A DNA stretch of 33,624 nucleotides from Thioalkalivibrio sp. (GTDB lineage: Bacteria > Pseudomonadota > Gammaproteobacteria > Ectothiorhodospirales > Ectothiorhodospiraceae): positions 1 through 33,624 of the forward strand of contig PWGH01000018.1 in the NCBI GenBank assembly GCA_003555285.1, given 5' to 3'. Position 1 is the stretch's first letter; every line of letters begins with the position of its first letter. Shown here in pieces: positions 24,300 to 33,624 of this stretch. The notes under the pieces were generated by a model. That model did no database searches, had not been told where the DNA came from, and saw nothing but the letters and a program-made list of their open reading frames with translations. A program made the translations under genes and the position numbers.

Positions 24300-25240
24300 C
24301 GGCAGCAGTGGAACGGGCGCGCGAGTACGGCCGGGTGGCGGTACTGATGGGCGGGTGGTCCGCCGAACGGGAGGTCTCGCTGGCGAGCGGCCGGGCGGTA
24401 CTGGCGTCGCTGCTGCGCAGCGGCGTCGACGCGGTACCGATCGACCTGACCCTGGCCCGGGCGCGCAGCCTCGATCTGCCGAGCCACGACCGGGCGTTCA
24501 TTGCGCTGCACGGTGCCGGTGGCGAAGACGGCACCATTCAGGGTTGCCTGGAGATTACCGCGGTGCCGTATACCGGTTCCGGCGTGCTCGGCTCGGCGCT
24601 GGGCATGGACAAGCTCGCCTGCAAGCGCCTCTGGGGCGGAACCAACCTGCCCAGTGCTCCGTATCGCCTGCTGTCGCCAGCCTTCGATGCCGAGGCGGTC
24701 GCCGATGCCCTCGGTCTGCCGCTGATCGTCAAGCCGTCGCGCGGCGGATCGAGCCTGGGCATGACCCGAGTGCAGACGATCGAGGAATTGCAGCCCGCCT
24801 ATACGCTGGCCCGCCAGCATCCCGGCGAGGTCTTCGCCGAGGAATGGATCGTCGGCCGGGAATTCACGGTGGCGATCCTCAACAACGAGCCCCTGCCGGT
24901 GATCGAGATCGAAACCCCGGGCCATTTTTACGATTACCACGCCAAGTACGAGACCGACTCCACGCGCTATCACTGTCCGCCGGCGTTGGGTTCCAGTGCG
25001 CTGATCGAGCTGCAAACCCTGGCCCTGAGCGCCTTTGCGGCGATCGATGGCTGTGGGTGGGGACGGGTCGACCTGCTCCAGGACGTGCATGGCGAAAATT
25101 ACCTGATCGAGGTGAATACCGTGCCCGGCATGACCGATCACAGTCTGGTGCCGAAGGCCGCGGCGGCGGCGGGAATTGGCTTTGATGAGCTCTGCCTGCG
25201 CATCCTCGACACCAGCTTCTGTCCCCGGAGCCTGGCATGA
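24296..25240 (+). CDS. ddlB: D-alanine:D-alanine ligase (ATP-grasp)
   Basis: The 314-aa product (E. coli DdlB 306) makes the D-Ala-D-Ala dipeptide used by MurF. The N-terminal VLMGGWSAEREVSLASG (about 16-32) carries the catalytic Glu (E24). FIALHGAGGEDGTIQGCLE follows, then the ATP-grasp core with LIVKPSRGGSSLGMT, FYDYHAKYETDSTRY and the metal-binding EVNTVPGMTDHSLVPKAA. The start overlaps murB and the stop overlaps ftsQ, both as ATGA. Its position immediately before ftsQ is standard in gammaproteobacteria. Confidence 0.97.
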   Translation: MTAAVERAREYGRVAVLMGGWSAEREVSLASGRAVLASLLRSGVDAVPIDLTLARARSLDLPSHDRAFIALHGAGGEDGTIQGCLEITAVPYTGSGVLGSALGMDKLACKRLWGGTNLPSAPYRLLSPAFDAEAVADALGLPLIVKPSRGGSSLGMTRVQTIEELQPAYTLARQHPGEVFAEEWIVGREFTVAILNNEPLPVIEIETPGHFYDYHAKYETDSTRYHCPPALGSSALIELQTLALSAFAAIDGCGWGRVDLLQDVHGENYLIEVNTVPGMTDHSLVPKAAAAAGIGFDELCLRILDTSFCPRSLA

Positions 25241-26022
25241 CGCGCAATCAGCGGCGTCAGCCGAAGCCGACCCCGATGCGCCCGGGCGTGCGCCATGCGG
25301 CGCGGGTGGGGCTGCGCCTGCTGGCCGGTATGGCCCTGGCCGGGGTACTGGTCCTGGCGGCCGGGCTCCTGGCGCGCGTCGACCTGAGCCATCAGCTGCA
25401 GCTCGACCGGGTGGTTCTGCAGGGGGATCTGCGCCAGTTCGATGCCGAGCAGGTGGATCGGGTGCTGGCCGGACGGGCTCGCGGGTTCTTTGCCCTCGAC
25501 CTGGACGCGGTGCACCGCGACCTGATCGCTCTGCCCTGGGTCGCGTCGGTGCAGTTGCGCCGGCGCTGGCCGGACACCCTCGAGGTGCATATCACCGAGC
25601 CGGTTCCGGTGGCCCGCTGGGGCCAGGATCGACTGGTGGACCGGCATGGGGCCATCTTCGGGCCAGTCGATCTGGCCGCCTGGGACTTCCTGCCGGCCCT
25701 GCAGGGTGGGTATGGGCGGCAGGTACAACTGATGGAACGCTACCTGGAGGTGGCCGCGCGTCTGGCTGATGCCGGCTTGGGCGTGTCCGGCCTGCGCGAG
25801 GGGACCCGTCGCGCCTGGTCGATTCAGCTGGAGGCGGGCGGCGAAATCCTGATGGGCCGCGATCCCGATCTGACGCGCCTGGATCAACTGGTGGCGCTGA
25901 TGCCGCTGTTGCGGGAGCAATACCCACAGACGCTGGCGCGAGTGGATCTGCGCTATCCGCGCGGGTTGGCGGTGGCATGGCAGACCGCCTCGGCGGCCGA
26001 GGCGAACGAGGCATGGAATTGA
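25237..26022 (+). CDS. ftsQ: Cell division protein FtsQ
   Basis: This bitopic divisome scaffold (261 aa; E. coli 276) binds FtsB and FtsL. A basic cytoplasmic tail (1-21) and one transmembrane helix (about 22-46) precede a POTRA domain. The POTRA domain (about 53-122) contains LDRVVLQGDLRQFDAEQVDRVL and LPWVASVQLRRRWPDTLEVHITEPVPVARWG. A periplasmic beta domain follows, ending in a segment like VDLRYPRGLAVAW. It starts inside the ddlB stop and ends in TGATG shared with the first possible ftsA start. Confidence 0.96.
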   Translation: MTRNQRRQPKPTPMRPGVRHAARVGLRLLAGMALAGVLVLAAGLLARVDLSHQLQLDRVVLQGDLRQFDAEQVDRVLAGRARGFFALDLDAVHRDLIALPWVASVQLRRRWPDTLEVHITEPVPVARWGQDRLVDRHGAIFGPVDLAAWDFLPALQGGYGRQVQLMERYLEVAARLADAGLGVSGLREGTRRAWSIQLEAGGEILMGRDPDLTRLDQLVALMPLLREQYPQTLARVDLRYPRGLAVAWQTASAAEANEAWN

Positions 26023-27281
26023 TGAGACGCAAGACTGGGCGCAGCGTGATGGCGAAGAAGGGCGAGTCGGGCCTGATCGTCGGGCTGGATATCGGAACCT
26101 CGAAGATCGAGGCCATCGTCGGCGAGGTCAACGACGAGGGGGTGATCGAGATCATCGGCATCGGGTCCTCGCCGTCGCGCGGGTTGAAGAAGGGCGTGGT
26201 GGTCAATATCGAATCCACGGTGCAGTCGATTCAGCGCGCGGTGGAGGAGGCCGAGCTGATGGCCGGCTGCGAGATCCATTCGGCCTATACCGGTATCGCC
26301 GGCAGCCATATCAAGAGCTACAACTCGACCGGCGTGGTGGCGATCCGGGTGCAGGAGGTCAGCGTCGGCGACGTCGAGCGGGTGATCGATGCCGCTCGGG
26401 CCATCGCCATTCCGGCCGACCAGCGCATCCTGCATGTATTGCCCCAGGACTACATCATCGACGGCCAGGAGGGCATCCGCGACCCGATCGGCATGTCCGG
26501 CGTCCGGCTCGAGGCGCGCGTGCATCTGGTCACCGGCGCGGTGTCGGCGGCGCAGAACATCGTCAAATGCGTCGAGCGCTGCGGCCTGCGGGTCGACGAC
26601 ATCATCCTCGAGCAGCTCGCCTCGAGCTATGCCGCGCTGACCGAGGACGAGAAGGACCTGGGCGTGTGCCTGGTCGACATCGGCGGCGGGACCACCGATC
26701 TGGCGGTCTTCGTCAACGGCGCGATCGCCCATAGCGCGGTGATCCCGATCGCCGGCGATCAGGTCACCAACGACATCGCGGTGGCGCTGCGCACGCCCAC
26801 CCAGTACGCCGAGGAGATCAAGATCAAGTACGCGTGTGCGCTGCGCCAGCTGGCGGATCCGAACGAAACCATCGAGGTGCCCGGGGTCGGCGACCGGCCC
26901 GCGCGTCGGCTCTCCCGCCAGACGCTGGCGTCGGTGGTCGAGCCGCGTTACGAGGAGTTGCTGCAGCTGGTGCAGGCCGAACTGCGGCGTTCCGGCTGCG
27001 AGGAACTGGTCGCGGCCGGGGTCGTGTTGACCGGCGGTTCGGCCCGAATGGAAGGGGTCGTCGACCTGGCCGAGGAGGTCTTTCACATGCCGGTTCGCCT
27101 CGGCATGCCCTACAACGTCAGCGGATTGATCGATGTGGTCCGCAACCCGATGCATTCCACCGGCGTCGGTCTGCTGATCTATGCCCAGCAGGCCCGTGCC
27201 GAACAGGAGGCGCGCCCCATCGACAGCGGATTCCAAGGCGTCTGGACCCGCATGAAGCACTGGTTTTCCGGACATTTCTGA
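26022..27281 (+). CDS. ftsA: Cell division protein FtsA
   Basis: This actin-like ATPase (419 aa from this start; E. coli 420) tethers FtsZ to the membrane. It has the phosphate-1 motif VGLDIGTSKIEAIVG (20-34), a 1C domain in place of the actin 1B domain, the phosphate-2 motif VDIGGGTTDLAVF and the adenosine motif VVLTGGSARMEGV. The C-terminal amphipathic membrane-targeting helix is GVWTRMKHWFSGHF. ATG 26022 shares a base with the ftsQ stop; ATG 26049 (410 aa) is also plausible because conserved sequence starts after it. The frame extends to 25977, but that is ftsQ overlap. Confidence 0.96.
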   Translation: MRRKTGRSVMAKKGESGLIVGLDIGTSKIEAIVGEVNDEGVIEIIGIGSSPSRGLKKGVVVNIESTVQSIQRAVEEAELMAGCEIHSAYTGIAGSHIKSYNSTGVVAIRVQEVSVGDVERVIDAARAIAIPADQRILHVLPQDYIIDGQEGIRDPIGMSGVRLEARVHLVTGAVSAAQNIVKCVERCGLRVDDIILEQLASSYAALTEDEKDLGVCLVDIGGGTTDLAVFVNGAIAHSAVIPIAGDQVTNDIAVALRTPTQYAEEIKIKYACALRQLADPNETIEVPGVGDRPARRLSRQTLASVVEPRYEELLQLVQAELRRSGCEELVAAGVVLTGGSARMEGVVDLAEEVFHMPVRLGMPYNVSGLIDVVRNPMHSTGVGLLIYAQQARAEQEARPIDSGFQGVWTRMKHWFSGHF

Positions 27282-27301
27282 ACCCGATCTTGAACCCATC
27301 C

Positions 27302-27321
27302 GGCCGGCCCGCTCGCCGGCC
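27302..27321 (+). other. Stem-loop in the ftsA-ftsZ gap
   Basis: GGCCGGC (27302-27308) and GCCGGCC (27315-27321) form a 7-bp all-GC stem with a 6-nt loop. This 100-bp gap is the first non-coding stretch after ftsA; it also holds the ftsZ ribosome binding site GAGGA (27370-27374). No T-tract follows, so partial termination, attenuation or an RNA-processing site are all possible. I could not identify an ftsZ promoter. Confidence 0.4.
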
Positions 27322-27381
27322 ATCGCCACCGCAGCCGCCGCTATCGCAGGCGGGTACCAACGCAACCGTGAGGACACAACA

Positions 27382-28539
27382 ATGACATTCGAACTGATGG
27401 ATACCTTCACCCAGAGTGCCACGATCAAGGTGATCGGGGTCGGCGGAGGCGGCGGCAACGCCGTGCAACACATGGTCTATTCGCAACTGGAGGGCGTCGA
27501 TTTCATCTGCGCCAACACCGATGCGCAGGCCCTGAAGAGCCTGGGGGCCAAGACCCTGTTGCAACTCGGTAGTGACATTACCAAGGGGCTCGGCGCCGGC
27601 GCGGATCCGGCGGTGGGCCGCGAGGCGGCGCTCGAGGACCGGGAACGCATTCAGGAGCTGCTGCAGGGGGCCGACATGATCTTCATCACCGCCGGAATGG
27701 GTGGCGGGACCGGGACCGGCGCGGCGCCGGTGGTGGCCCAGATCGCCAAGGAAATGGGAATTCTGACCGTGGCCGTGGTCACCAAGCCCTTCCCCTTCGA
27801 GGGCAAGAAGCGCATGCAGATCGCGATGGCCGGCATCAAGGCCCTGACCGAGCAGGTCGATTCGCTGATCACCATTCCCAACGAGAAGCTGCTGAGCGTT
27901 CTCGGCAAGAACACGACACTGCTCGATGCCTTCAAGGCAGCCAACGACGTGCTGTTCGGCGCAGTCCAGGGGATCGCCGAACTGATCACCCGCCCGGGCC
28001 TGATCAACGTCGACTTCGCGGACGTGCGCAACGTGATGCGCGAGATGGGCATGGCGATGATGGGCACCGGCACCGGCACCGGTGAGGATCGTGCGCGCCA
28101 GGCGGCGGAGGCGGCCATCGCCAGTCCGCTGCTCGAGGATATCGACATCTCGGGTGCGCGTGGCATCCTGGTCAACGTCACCGGCGGGCTCGACATCGGC
28201 ATTGGCGAATTCGAGGAGGTGGGCGAGGCGATCAAGGCATTGGCGTCCGAGGATGCCACCGTGGTGGTCGGCACGGTCATCGATCCCGAGATGAAGGACG
28301 AACTGCGGGTGACCCTCGTGGCCACCGGCCTCGGAAGTCCAGTGAAAGCGGTGGCCCAGGAGCGTGCCGTGCGCGTGGTCGATGCCCCGCCGCGCCGCAC
28401 CGTGGGCGCCAACCTCGAGGGTCTGGAGCGGCCGACGGCCCTGCGCCGCAATGACGGCAATCTGGCCGTCGACTACAGCGGCCAGTCGGGCATCGATGTG
28501 CTGGATATCCCGGCCTTCCTGCGCAAGCAGGCGGACTGA
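27382..28539 (+). CDS. ftsZ: Cell division protein FtsZ
   Basis: This tubulin-like GTPase (385 aa; E. coli 383) forms the division ring. The N-terminal IKVIGVGGGGGNAVQHM (15-31) is followed by the tubulin signature GGGTGTG (107-113). The synergy (T7) loop NVDFADVR (209-216) supplies the catalytic Asp residues D211 and D214. The globular core ends near residue 320. A variable linker of about 45 residues leads to the conserved C-terminal peptide LDIPAFLRKQA, which binds FtsA and ZipA. ATG 27382 is preceded by GAGGA 7 nt upstream. It is the first gene after mraZ and rsmH with its own untranslated leader, allowing separate control. Confidence 0.98.
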   Translation: MTFELMDTFTQSATIKVIGVGGGGGNAVQHMVYSQLEGVDFICANTDAQALKSLGAKTLLQLGSDITKGLGAGADPAVGREAALEDRERIQELLQGADMIFITAGMGGGTGTGAAPVVAQIAKEMGILTVAVVTKPFPFEGKKRMQIAMAGIKALTEQVDSLITIPNEKLLSVLGKNTTLLDAFKAANDVLFGAVQGIAELITRPGLINVDFADVRNVMREMGMAMMGTGTGTGEDRARQAAEAAIASPLLEDIDISGARGILVNVTGGLDIGIGEFEEVGEAIKALASEDATVVVGTVIDPEMKDELRVTLVATGLGSPVKAVAQERAVRVVDAPPRRTVGANLEGLERPTALRRNDGNLAVDYSGQSGIDVLDIPAFLRKQAD

Positions 28540-28555
28540 ACGACACGGGCATCTA

Positions 28556-28583
28556 TGCAGGATGAGCGGATTCCTGCAATAAT
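28556..28583 (+). promoter_or_regulatory. Candidate extended -10 promoter of lpxC with an upstream inverted repeat
   Basis: TGCAATAAT (28575-28583) is an extended -10 (TG, one base, AATAAT, 5 of 6), without a recognisable -35. Expected +1 is near 28590. An inverted repeat, TGCAGGA (28556-28562) with TCCTGCA (28572-28578), overlaps its upstream half. A third TGCAG follows at 28583-28587. This could be an operator or the end structure of the ftsZ message. Confidence 0.45.
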
Positions 28584-28603
28584 GCAGCATTGTTGTGTGC
28601 AGA

Positions 28604-28630
28604 CCACGGTCCGGGCCCTCCGGTCCGTGG
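28604..28630 (+). promoter_or_regulatory. Strong stem-loop in the lpxC leader
   Basis: CCACGG (28604-28609) pairs with CCGTGG (28625-28630) and CCGG (28611-28614) with CCGG (28620-28623), with one T-T mismatch and a 5-nt loop. It begins 64 nt after the ftsZ stop and ends 33 nt before the lpxC start. With no T-run it is either a weak terminator after ftsZ or a leader structure of lpxC. Confidence 0.5.
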
Positions 28631-28663
28631 CAGCGCCCCCCTTGGCCCTGGAGTGATCCTTCG

Positions 28664-29584
28664 TTGATCAAGCAAAGAACGCTAAAAAATAGCATTCGCG
28701 CCACGGGCGTTGGTTTACATACCGGAGAAAAGGTCACATTGACCTTGCGCCCGGCGGCCATCAATACCGGAATCATCTTTCACCGTTCCGATCTGGAACC
28801 GCCGGTTTCGATTCGCGCTGCGGCCGAGAACGTCGGAGACACCCGGCTATCGACTACGCTGGTCAAGGGCGATGTTCGCGTCTCGACCGTCGAGCACCTG
28901 CTGTCTGCGGTCGCGGGCCTCGGGATCGACAACCTGCATGTCGACGTCAGCGCCCCGGAAGTGCCGATCATGGACGGCAGCGCCGGGCCGTTCGTCTTCC
29001 TGTTGCAGTCGGCCGGCCTGAAGGAACAGAACGCCGCGAAGAAATTCATTCGCATCAAGCGGGCGGTGGAGATCCACGACGAGGACAAATGGGTCCGCTT
29101 CGAGCCCTACCAGGGCTTCAAGGTCGGTTTTTGTATCGATTTCGAACACCCGATGTTCACCAGCGGCAGTCAGCGGGCGGAGCTGGATTTCTCCTCCACC
29201 TCCTTCGTTCGCGAGGTTTCCCGGGCCCGGACCTTCGGGTTCATGCGCGACATCGAGGCCTTGCGCGCCAATCAGTTGGCCTTGGGCGGCAGTCTCGACA
29301 ATGCCATCGTACTCGACGACTTCAAGATTCTGAACGAAGACGGTCTGCGTTATGAAAACGAGCTGGTCAAGCACAAGATCCTCGATGTGGTGGGGGATCT
29401 GTATCTGCTCGGCCACAGCCTGATTGGAGCCTTCACCGGCCACAAGTCCGGGCATGCGCTGAACAATCAGCTCATTCGGCAGCTGAAGCTCGATCGGGAG
29501 GCGTGGGAACTGGTGACCTTCGAGGACGAGTCCCAACCCCTGCCGATCTCCTTCGGTCAGCTCACGCAGACGCTGACCGGGTAG
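28664..29584 (+). CDS. lpxC: UDP-3-O-acyl-GlcNAc deacetylase, first committed step of lipid A synthesis
   Basis: The product is 306 aa (E. coli LpxC 305) and aligns colinearly with it. Zinc ligands are H78 (STVEHL), H237 and D241 ([11 protein letters not shown]); catalytic E77 and H264 (SGHALN) are present. These are the E. coli residues (H79, H238, D242, E78, H265) shifted by one. The start must be TTG 28664: IKQRTLKN follows it immediately, as in E. coli MIKQRTLK, and GGAG lies at 28650-28653. The upstream open frame to 28595 is non-homologous. The tail ends LTQTLTG and lacks the nonpolar AVLA-type end that FtsH recognises in E. coli. Its stop lies in a hairpin shared with dciA. Confidence 0.96.
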   Translation: MIKQRTLKNSIRATGVGLHTGEKVTLTLRPAAINTGIIFHRSDLEPPVSIRAAAENVGDTRLSTTLVKGDVRVSTVEHLLSAVAGLGIDNLHVDVSAPEVPIMDGSAGPFVFLLQSAGLKEQNAAKKFIRIKRAVEIHDEDKWVRFEPYQGFKVGFCIDFEHPMFTSGSQRAELDFSSTSFVREVSRARTFGFMRDIEALRANQLALGGSLDNAIVLDDFKILNEDGLRYENELVKHKILDVVGDLYLLGHSLIGAFTGHKSGHALNNQLIRQLKLDREAWELVTFEDESQPLPISFGQLTQTLTG

Positions 29585-29601
29585 CCCTGGCCGGCTACCC
29601 G
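29578..29601. terminator. Bidirectional hairpin spanning the lpxC and dciA stop codons
   Basis: CGGGTAGCC (29578-29586) and GGCTACCCG (29593-29601) form a perfect 9-bp stem with a 6-nt loop. The lpxC stop TAG (29582-29584) is in one arm, and the dciA stop (TAG on the minus strand, 29597-29595) is in the other at almost the mirror position. The hairpin reads the same from both strands, so it can serve both convergent genes. No T-tract is present on either side. Confidence 0.65.
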
Positions 29602-30059
29602 CCCAGTCCCACGCGCGCTAGGCGCTGCAACGCCGCTGCCAGCGCAGGGTCCTCGGTCGCCCGTGCCGTCGCCTGCAGGGCCTCGCGGGCCGCTGCCGGG
29701 ATCTCCCGCTGCACGCGGCGCAGGTCGGGCACGGGACGTCGAGCCTGAGGTGCCGCCAGCAGCACGCGCACCCGTTCGATCCCGGTGTTGCCGGTCGCCT
29801 GCAGCGTCTTCAGGATCTCGCGTTGCTGAAACCGCAATTCGGTGGCACCGCTGCGATCCATGCAGGCCACGATCAGGGTATCGTCCGCTGCGGTCACCGC
29901 CACCCGCCGCGTCGCCAGATACGGGCCGAGCACGCCGGCCAGATCCCGCTGGAGGTTCTGATCGACCCGGGACCGCGCCTGCCAGGCGGGGTCGATATAC
30001 CGGACCAGTTTTCGGGGCGACGCGAGTTTCCGCGCGGATTCGTGCTTGGCCGTGGACAT
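29595..30059 (-). CDS. dciA: DUF721 / DciA family protein, probable replicative helicase loader
   Basis: The 154-aa basic protein has a DUF721 KH-like domain at about residues 30-105: [48 protein letters not shown], and [10 protein letters not shown]. An Ala/Arg-rich helical C-terminal tail follows. DciA proteins are the widespread, ancestral loaders of DnaB helicase in bacteria without DnaC or DnaI; that role is known for the family and inferred here. ATG 30059 has GAGAGG 6 nt upstream. It occupies the lpxC-secA gap on the opposite strand, where E. coli has secM, and where Pseudomonas has a related small gene. Assignment rests on domain pattern and synteny. Confidence 0.82.
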   Translation of the reverse strand: MSTAKHESARKLASPRKLVRYIDPAWQARSRVDQNLQRDLAGVLGPYLATRRVAVTAADDTLIVACMDRSGATELRFQQREILKTLQATGNTGIERVRVLLAAPQARRPVPDLRRVQREIPAAAREALQATARATEDPALAAALQRLARVGLGG

Positions 30060-30203
30060 GGCAAACCTCTCGGGCTACGTGGGTCTTTGGGCCGGGAACC
30101 CAGCCGTGGGCCGGCCTGCCGCGCCCAGCTACAGCCACGCGCGCAGACCGGCGCGGGATGGTTTATCCTATCGGGCTCAATCGTACTCGCTTCGTGGGTC
30201 TAC

Positions 30204-32999
<2,796 letters not shown>

Positions 33000-33008
33000 G
33001 GCGTAGCA

Positions 33009-33624
33009 ATGGCCGTGGCCCTGCAGGCGCCGACCCATTTGGCGCCGATCTCCGGAATCCGTCTGGCCACCTGCGCCGCCGGTATTCGTTACCAGGGGCG
33101 CGATGATCTGGTGCTGATCGACGCCGGGAGCGATGCCACCGTCGCGGCGCTGTTCACCACCAATGCCTTCTGTGCCGCACCGGTGCAGGTGGCGCGGTCG
33201 CATCAGGCCGCCGGCGCCCCGCGCTGGCTGCTGATCAACGCCGGCAACGCCAATGCCGGCACCGGCAGCGCCGGACTCGCCGCAGCCCACGCCACCTGCG
33301 CGGCCGTGGGGCAGGTGGCTGATTGCGCCGCGCAGCGCGTGTTGCCGTTCTCCACCGGGGTCATCGGCGAGCCGTTTCCGCAGGAGCGCGTCTGCCGTGT
33401 GCTGCCGGACCTGTATGCGGCCTTGCGCGAGGATGCCTGGCTGGCCGCCGCGCAGGCGATCATGACCACCGACACGGTCCTGAAGGGGGCCAGCCGCACC
33501 GTAACCCTGTCCGGCGGTCCGGTGACCCTGACCGGGATTGCCAAGGGCTCCGGGATGATCCATCCGGATATGGCGACCATGCTCGGGTTCGTGGGCACCG
33601 ATGCCCGGATCGACGAACTCCAGC
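33009..33624 (+). CDS. argJ: Bifunctional glutamate N-acetyltransferase / ornithine acetyltransferase, N-terminal half, truncated by window edge
   Basis: The first 205 residues are present. The frame is open to the window end. ArgJ moves the acetyl group from N-acetylornithine to glutamate in the cyclic arginine pathway. It has the family start (LAPISGIRLATCAAGIRYQGRDDLVLI), LLINAGNANAGTG, LPFSTGVIGEPFP, IMTTDT, and AKGSGMIHPDMATMLGF. The bond A189-T190 in that last motif is the autoproteolysis site, and T190 becomes the catalytic nucleophile of the beta chain. ATG 33009 lies 9 bp after the secA stop, without an obvious ribosome binding site. The secA-argJ order is seen in other gammaproteobacteria. 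Confidence 0.95.
   Translation, partial: MAVALQAPTHLAPISGIRLATCAAGIRYQGRDDLVLIDAGSDATVAALFTTNAFCAAPVQVARSHQAAGAPRWLLINAGNANAGTGSAGLAAAHATCAAVGQVADCAAQRVLPFSTGVIGEPFPQERVCRVLPDLYAALREDAWLAAAQAIMTTDTVLKGASRTVTLSGGPVTLTGIAKGSGMIHPDMATMLGFVGTDARIDELQ

Noticed and set aside
28067..28084. GGCACC triplicate in ftsZ as a possible regulatory microsatellite.
   Set aside because: Only three 6-bp units encoding a Gly-Thr run in a loop that is naturally Gly-rich in FtsZ; likely codon bias.
28595..28663. Upstream ATG (28595) start for lpxC.
   Set aside because: The added residues are Pro/Trp/Arg-rich, correspond to the leader hairpin, and break the exact alignment with the E. coli N-terminus that supports TTG 28664.

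Overview
The window is a high-GC (about two-thirds by eye), gene-dense chromosomal segment of a gammaproteobacterium. The evidence is the gene order: petABC-sspA-sspB, then lpoA/yraN, rsmI, rnpB, the complete division and cell-wall (dcw) cluster from mraZ to lpxC, then dciA, secA and argJ. That order closely matches Pseudomonas. A complete cytochrome bc1 operon with a PVWY Qo motif, and murB inside the cluster, fit a respiratory or sulfur-oxidising Chromatiales/Ectothiorhodospiraceae-type lineage. That placement is inference. No mobile element, CRISPR array, tRNA or integrase was seen.

Layout. 1-541 (-): N-terminal part of a DegS/AlgW-like periplasmic protease, cut by the window edge. 671-1429 (+): Nif3-family metal protein. 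1656-4404 (+): petA-petB-petC behind a sigma70-like promoter. 4504-5567 (+): sspA-sspB. 5576-9239 (-): lpoA-yraN-FAD oxidase, a tightly coupled operon divergent from rsmI (9292-10146, +). 10224-10597: RNase P RNA with its own promoter. 10775-29584 (+): promoter, three MraZ boxes, then mraZ, rsmH, ftsL, ftsI, murE, murF, mraY, murD, ftsW, murG, murC, murB, ddlB, ftsQ, ftsA, ftsZ and lpxC. 29595-30059 (-): dciA (DUF721), convergent with lpxC. 30204-33624 (+): secA and the start of argJ.

How the genes work together. MurC, D, E and F, with MurB and Ddl, build UDP-MurNAc-pentapeptide. MraY and MurG make lipid I and lipid II. FtsW and FtsI polymerise and cross-link septal wall. FtsL, FtsQ, FtsA and FtsZ form the divisome core. 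LpxC commits carbon to lipid A. LpoA, in the neighbouring operon, activates a wall synthase. MraZ and its operator provide feedback at the head. From rsmH to the end of ftsA (11312-27281) there is no non-coding base, so the block is probably translated as a coupled chain.

I found no convincing undescribed system. The items most worth a second look are small: two additional predicted helices near the end of cytochrome b; in-frame 15-bp tandem repeats at the 3' ends of murE and ftsW; a possible compensated frameshift inside murE; a TTG-started lpxC with a structured leader; a hairpin that carries both stop codons of convergent lpxC and dciA; a 14-bp palindrome filling the rnpB promoter spacer; and a predicted leaderless promoter for the DegS-like gene.
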